Shown one piece after another: positions 59,498 through 64,000 of a DNA stretch of 64,000 nucleotides (position 1 is the stretch's first letter; every line of letters starts with the position of its first letter). The notes under the pieces are model-generated. The model saw only the letters and a list, made by a program, of their open reading frames with translations, was not told the DNA's origin and did not search any database. Both the position numbers and the translations under genes were made by a program. The DNA comes from CAVTWS01 sp963732655 (GTDB taxonomy: Bacteria > Actinomycetota > Acidimicrobiia > Acidimicrobiales > SHLQ01). Where the stretch lies: NCBI GenBank assembly GCA_963732655.1, contig CAVTAI010000001.1, positions 620,001 through 684,000 on the forward strand. The letters run 5' to 3'.

Positions 59498-61826
59498 TCA
59501 CCTCAGGACGCAGCCCGGCAGGACGACCGAGCCGAAGTCGGCGTGTGCGCAGTACAGCAGGTCGATCACATCGCCGTTCGCCGGGTCGTACTCCAGATAC
59601 GGACCGTACAACAGGCCGCCGAACACGTTGCTGACCACCCCCGCCACCGCTACCTCATCGCGATAGACCTCCATCGACGGCCCCCCGGACATGCCCGGTG
59701 ACACGGAGCACTCGAGTTCGGTCTCGGCGCCCCCGCGGAAGGTCTGGTAGTCGACGTAGGCGTTGACCGTGGTGAAACAGAACTGCTGGTAGCACGAATT
59801 GCCGTTGGACACGAAGGGGTTGCAGTCGCTCGACCGCGCCCGGGTACCCGAGGACGAGCCGTGGCCCGCCCGGAGACTCCATCAGGACATCGCGATACCC
59901 GACGGCCGCACCCGGCATCGTGTTCGCCGGGTTCGAGAACGGATTCGGCTGGAACTCGATCACCGCGAAGTCGAGCGGCGGGTAGAGGTCCAGGAGCCCG
60001 AGCGGGTCAGGAATCGTCGCCGCGTCGCTCTGGTACCAACCCGGATCGAACGTCGTGAAGTACCCGTTCGGGGCCGTGACACCATGGATACCCGGTGCGA
60101 AGACGTAGCTGTCGAAGGACCACCCGAGCGGGATGTCGTCCTGGCGAATGCAGTGGAACGCCGTGATGACCACGTTGACCGCTACCAGGGTCCCGGAGCA
60201 TTGGGTGAACTCCACGATATTGGTGGGGTTGGCGTCCTCGAAGATGTACTGCAGGAGTAGCCCCGTGGACGGGTCGACGGCCGCCGGCGCAAAGCCGTTC
60301 ACGGCGAACAACCCCGGCATACCATCTGCCCCGACCGCCGCGATCGACTCCGGGACCTGGAACCGCTCGGCCACCGCATCGGCGACGGCCGAGTGGGCCT
60401 CATCGGCCCGAGCGCCGCGGACCCCGAGCGGCACGGCGTGACGCGCCGGGTCCCGATCGTCCGGATTCGCGTCAGCCGGTCCGTCGAGCGCCACCAGAGC
60501 AGGGTCGGCCAACCACTCGCTCATCAACAGTGGCGCCACCCGGTTGCGGTTGCCGGCATAGGTCACGCCAGCGGTGTAATAGCCGACGAGATCCACGATC
60601 ACGTCGGTCGAGCCGGCGTCGTTGTAGATGGAGATGCGACCCCCGGTGCCGACGGCCGCGATCACCATGTTCGGAACCGTCTCCCCGGCGACGAAGTTGA
60701 GGTTGCTGGCGACCGGAACCGCGCCGCCAGCGGGAAAGACGGTCAAATAGCTCGGTGTGGTCGGGCGGTCCACCGTGACGTTCAGCGCGACCGCCGAGAC
60801 GCCGGTCGCCGGCACACCCGAGATGTCGGTGACCAGCAGGTCGAGCGTTCGCTGCGGCCCGATCGGCGCGGTCGGGGCACCCAATCCGATACGGGTGTCG
60901 AGCAGCCGGCGAGGCGCGAGCGGCACCAACTGACCCAGGGAGTTCGACGTAGAGAAGTACCCGACGACATCGACAATGACATGCGTCGATCCGGCGTTGT
61001 TGAAGATGTTGATCCGTCCGCCGACCCCCACCTTGGCCAGGACCATGTTCGGCACGATCTCACCCGGCAAGTAGTTGAGGTTGCTCGCCACCGGCAGCGC
61101 CTCCCCCGATGGCCACACGGTGAGGTGACTCGGTGCGGTCGGGCCATCGACGGTGACGTTCAACGCCACCGCGGTGACGCCGGCGGCGGGCACGCCTCCG
61201 ACTCCGAGCACGTTGAGGCTCATCGTCTGCTGCTGGCCCAGGGCGCCGGCCGGAGCGCCGAGACCGGTTCGGGTATCGAGGAGTCGACTCGGAGCGAGAC
61301 CCTGGTAGCTGGCCCCCGACCCCGCAAAAAGGATGTCGGTGAAGTACCCGACCACATCGACGATGACGTGCGTCGATCCGGCGCTGTTGTAGATCGACAC
61401 CCGACCGGTGCCCGAAACCTTCGCGATGACCATGTTGGGGACGGTCTGTCCGGACGCGAAGTTGAGGTTGCTCGTGATCTCCCTCGGCTGGTCCGACGGC
61501 CAGACGGTGAGGTGGCCGGACAACGTCGGTTCGGTGACGGTCACGTTCAGAGCCACCGCGCCCACGGCACCGGAGGGGACACCACCAACCCCGGCCACCG
61601 TGAGGGCGAACGACTCACCACCGGCGAACGGGGCGGCGTGGCCACCGACTGTCGAACGGGTGTCGAGGATCCGAGCCGGGGTCAACGGCACATAGAGCCC
61701 GTTGGCCGGCAGGGGCGTGAACTCGACCTGCCCAGCCGCGGGCGCGGCCGGCCCAACGGGCACCATCGCAGCCACCAGAGTGGCCACCGCGAAGGCACGG
61801 CGCAGCACGGTCGGGATTCGTCTCAT
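59498..61826 (-). CDS. Secreted trypsin-like serine protease with three N-terminal SNLN modules, one frame break near 59835
   Basis: About 775 residues when joined. Signal peptide 1-32 (RRAFAVATLVAAMVPVGPAAPAAG), then three SNLN modules at about 45-160, 175-290 and 300-415 (RILDTRS, RLLDTRT, RLLDTRI). A linker with a probable propeptide-like part (about 425-500) leads to a chymotrypsin-fold domain: CSGTLVAVNVVITAFHC (His), LDFAVIEF (Asp), and GMSGGPSM (Ser), so the triad is complete. The frame changes after VLGYPGA: SSDCNPF and the Ser-containing end lie in the next frame to the stop at 59498. One missing base near 59835 explains this. GGAG precedes the ATG. It is the only SNLN protein here with a recognisable enzyme. 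Confidence 0.85.
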
Positions 61827-61893
61827 GGTCGCTCCATTCGTTCGTCAGGTCGAGGCCGTTCGTGTGTTCGTCGCCCTTCCGGTGATCGTGACA

Positions 61894-64000
61894 TCAGGCG
61901 CTGCAGAAGGTGAGGGTGACGAGCGTGGTCACCGGGTGCGATCCGCCTCCCGGGTTCTGGGACACCACGGTGTCTTGTGGGGACCCGCCGCAGTTCGTGG
62001 TCGACGCGGGGGCGAAATCGAATCCGGCCTGCTGGACGAGCGCGATCGCCTCCTGCCGGGGCCGCCCGACGACATTTGGCACCGTGCCGATCTGGGGCGG
62101 GACTGTAGGCGGCGGAGCGGTCGTGGTCGTCGACGTGGTGGTCGTGGTATCGGGAACGAACGGTCCGGGAAACACCGGTGGAGCCGAGCTGGTGGTTGGA
62201 CCACCACCCGTGCTCGGAGGACGGGTGGTCGACGTCGACGAGCTCGACTGCGCCGGCTGTCCCGACAGGCCCGGGAACACCGTGAAGGACGCGGTCACTT
62301 CGGAGGAGAACGCCCCCGTCGCCCCATACGTGGCGTCGAGCGCGTCGTGGCGGAGCCGCAGCGTCACCGTGTGCTCGAGCGGCTCGCTGGTCGTGAACTC
62401 GCGCTGAAGGTGCTCGACCTGCGCGATCGACACCCCGTCGACCAGCCACTCGTAGATCACGCCGTCGGAGACGCCGGTGGAACTGTTGTTGAACGTGGCC
62501 AGTCCGGGAGCGATGACCGTCGTGGTGTCCTGCGCGACACCGCCCACCACGGTGAACGCCGCCTGAGGACGCTGATACACGGTGATCCTGCGGCTGATCG
62601 GCTCCAGGCCATCGACCATCACCACGATCTCGCGCTCGCCGGCTTCGACGAACGTCGCTGTCGTGGTTCGACCGGTGCCGGACAATCCTCCACCGAGATC
62701 CCATGAGACCTCGGCGACCGACACCCCTGTCACGCTCAGCGCCGCCGGCTCGCCCGCGAACACCGGGCCTTCGATGCTGACCACCGGGGTGGTGGACCGG
62801 CCCGAACCCGACCCGAGCACCGCCGTCGTCGTCGGTACCTCCGATGTCTCGGTGCCGCTCTCCACGGTGGTCGGGCTCCCCGCCTCCTCGTCGCCACCTT
62901 CGGGCGATCCGTCGTCGCGGGTCAACGCCACCGCAGCTGCACCACCACCCAGCACGACGAGCACCACGAGTGCGGCGACCATGCCGCGTCGACGGCGACT
63001 GACCGGGACGCCGGTGGTGCTCTCGATCCCGGTGGAGGAACCGTTCGGCACTGCGACCGTCGACGACGTGAGCGATCCCGGTCCCGTGGGACGTCCGGCG
63101 GGTGGAAGGGTCGGCCGCGGCGCCACGATCGGCTGCGGCGCAGTCGACCAAGTTGCTCCGGGGACGGGCGTGACCGCCTCCACCAGAGGCGGCGACACCG
63201 TGATCCCGGACAGCAAGCCCGCTTCCACCAGGGCCGTACCCAACTCGACGACTCGTTGATAGCGGCCCGCGGGGTCTTTGGCCATGGCCCGCTCGATCAC
63301 GCGGGCGATCGGGTCGGGCACGCCGCGAAGCCGGAGATCCGGTATGGGGTCGGTGACGATCCGGCCCAGCAGCGACGGCAAGATCTCGCCCTCGCGTTGC
63401 GGGAAGGGCAACTCGCCCGTCAGTAGGTTGAACAACGACGAGCCGAGCGAGTAGGTGTCGCTCGTGGGGCCGGGACGGAAACCCGGGGTGGCGCCGATCA
63501 CCTCCGGGGGTGCATGGCCGAGGCTCAACGACAGAACCCCGGAGCGGGTCTCGTACCCACCCACCACGCTGGCGATGCCGAAGTCGGTGAGCTGCGGCTC
63601 GCCATAGCGGGACATGAGCACGTTGTCCGGCTTCACATCACGGTGCAGAATGCCGCCGCGGTGGGCGGTCTCGAGTGCGCCGGCCAGCTTGGCGCCGATG
63701 TTCACCACCTCGCCCAGCGCCATCGGTCCGTCACGCCGGAGGCGTTCGCCGAGGCTTCCACCGGGTAGGTAGTCGAGCACGAGGTACGGGTGACCATCCG
63801 CCGTGACGCCGCTGGCGTGCAGCGGCACGACGTTCGGGTGGTCCGACAGACGCCCGGCGGCCTGGGTCTCCCGCTCGAAACGGCCTCGTGACCCGTCATC
63901 GTGGACCGTCCCGAACAACACCTTCACGGCGACCGTCCGGCCCACACCCACCTGCGTGGCTCTGAACACACGCGAGAACCCGCCCGACCCGATGGGCTCC
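61894..64000 (-). CDS. Transmembrane Ser/Thr protein kinase, PknB type, with one PASTA-like domain (5' end outside window)
   Basis: About 702 codons visible. The kinase domain starts at the Gly-rich loop EPIGSGGFSRVF at the window edge; VAVKVLF (Lys), HRDVKPDNV, LTDFGIA, and APPEV follow, so all catalytic motifs are present. A Pro/Thr-rich juxtamembrane region leads to a transmembrane helix (MVAALVVLVVLGGGAAAVAL). The extracellular part has a Thr/Ser-rich linker, two Ig/PKD-like segments (VSIEGPVFAGEPAALSV, AAFTVVGGVAQDTTTV), another Thr/Pro-rich linker and a single PASTA-like unit (VPNVVGRPRQEAIALVQQAGF). PknB normally has four PASTA units, so ligand sensing may differ. It precedes the protease gene on the same strand. 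Confidence 0.9.
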   Translation of the reverse strand, partial: EPIGSGGFSRVFRATQVGVGRTVAVKVLFGTVHDDGSRGRFERETQAAGRLSDHPNVVPLHASGVTADGHPYLVLDYLPGGSLGERLRRDGPMALGEVVNIGAKLAGALETAHRGGILHRDVKPDNVLMSRYGEPQLTDFGIASVVGGYETRSGVLSLSLGHAPPEVIGATPGFRPGPTSDTYSLGSSLFNLLTGELPFPQREGEILPSLLGRIVTDPIPDLRLRGVPDPIARVIERAMAKDPAGRYQRVVELGTALVEAGLLSGITVSPPLVEAVTPVPGATWSTAPQPIVAPRPTLPPAGRPTGPGSLTSSTVAVPNGSSTGIESTTGVPVSRRRRGMVAALVVLVVLGGGAAAVALTRDDGSPEGGDEEAGSPTTVESGTETSEVPTTTAVLGSGSGRSTTPVVSIEGPVFAGEPAALSVTGVSVAEVSWDLGGGLSGTGRTTTATFVEAGEREIVVMVDGLEPISRRITVYQRPQAAFTVVGGVAQDTTTVIAPGLATFNNSSTGVSDGVIYEWLVDGVSIAQVEHLQREFTTSEPLEHTVTLRLRHDALDATYGATGAFSSEVTASFTVFPGLSGQPAQSSSSTSTTRPPSTGGGPTTSSAPPVFPGPFVPDTTTTTSTTTTAPPPTVPPQIGTVPNVVGRPRQEAIALVQQAGFDFAPASTTNCGGSPQDTVVSQNPGGGSHPVTTLVTLTFCSA

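Noticed and set aside
59498..59812. Independent small protein with a GMSGGPS motif
   Set aside because: It is the C-terminal end of the trypsin-like protease; the catalytic Ser belongs to the His/Asp upstream in the other frame.

Overview
The window reads as a contiguous piece of chromosome from a high-GC actinobacterium. I place it most likely in the Acidimicrobiia or a relative; this is inferred from style, not from a database search. The signs are very high GC, many GTG and TTG starts, a phosphatidylinositol-mannoside (PIM) gene set, Thr-rich extracytoplasmic linkers, and a family of secreted proteins built from a repeated module called here the SNLN module. Gene order follows the Mycobacterium tuberculosis backbone from thrS (Rv2614c) down to nusB (Rv2533c): thrS-HIT-pgsA-patA-pimA, pdxS-pdxT-yebC, ruvC-ruvA-ruvB, yajC-secD-secF-rel-hisS-aspS, rarA-alaS-ruvX-mltG-aroE, prepilin peptidase, aroK-aroB-aroQ-pepP-efp-nusB. 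Lineage-specific genes are inserted between these blocks.

Layout, left to right. 1-2.5 kb: rluD (cut by the left edge), a DksA/TraR-like protein with a Lys/Ala/Pro-rich tail, and a DivIVA-like protein. 2.6-6.9 kb: a tightly coupled aroK-aroB-aroQ-pepP-efp-nusB operon. 6.9-12.4 kb: prepilin peptidase, a DUF4388 protein, aroE, mltG, ruvX. 12.4-17.5 kb: alaS, two small membrane-associated proteins, rarA. 17.5-23.2 kb: two tandem secreted SNLN proteins, a TIM-barrel isomerase-like protein, a membrane protein. 23.2-34.1 kb: aspS, hisS, rel, secF, secD, yajC, tgt, queA. 34.2-38.1 kb: a secreted M28 peptidase, then ruvBAC. 38.2-44.3 kb, plus strand: an ABC exporter and three anchored or secreted proteins. 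44.3-52.7 kb: yebC, pdxT, pdxS, a DUF3048 lipoprotein, an M48-like protein lacking the zinc motif, lemA, an NTF2-like protein, pimA, patA, pgsA. 52.8-64 kb: two small proteins, two more SNLN proteins (one carrying a trypsin-like protease), HIT, thrS, and a Ser/Thr kinase cut by the right edge. No gene-free stretch exceeds 300 bases, and I see no tRNA, rRNA, insertion sequence, CRISPR array or convincing intrinsic terminator.

The most unusual feature is a set of tandem repeats with unit lengths of 24, 27, 30 or 33 nt. They sit at gene starts, gene ends or flexible linkers of housekeeping genes: the aroK/aroB and aroB/aroQ junctions, inside and at the end of aroE, the mltG tail, the alaS leader, a membrane-protein tail, the ruvC tail, the patA start and a thrS linker. 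Every unit is a multiple of three, most often exactly 27 nt. Several arrays duplicate start signals or stop codons. A second recurring pattern is a TAnnnT -10-like hexamer 6-9 nt before the start codon of many genes, suggesting leaderless transcripts.

Caution: at least nine genes (aroE, hisS, queA, tgt, 42722-44345, the M48-like gene, lemA, pimA and the trypsin-like gene) carry one or more apparent indels, mostly of a single base in short homopolymers, with conserved sequence continuing in the next frame. This looks more like residual long-read sequencing error than real decay, especially in tgt. I annotate them as whole genes and mark where the frame breaks.
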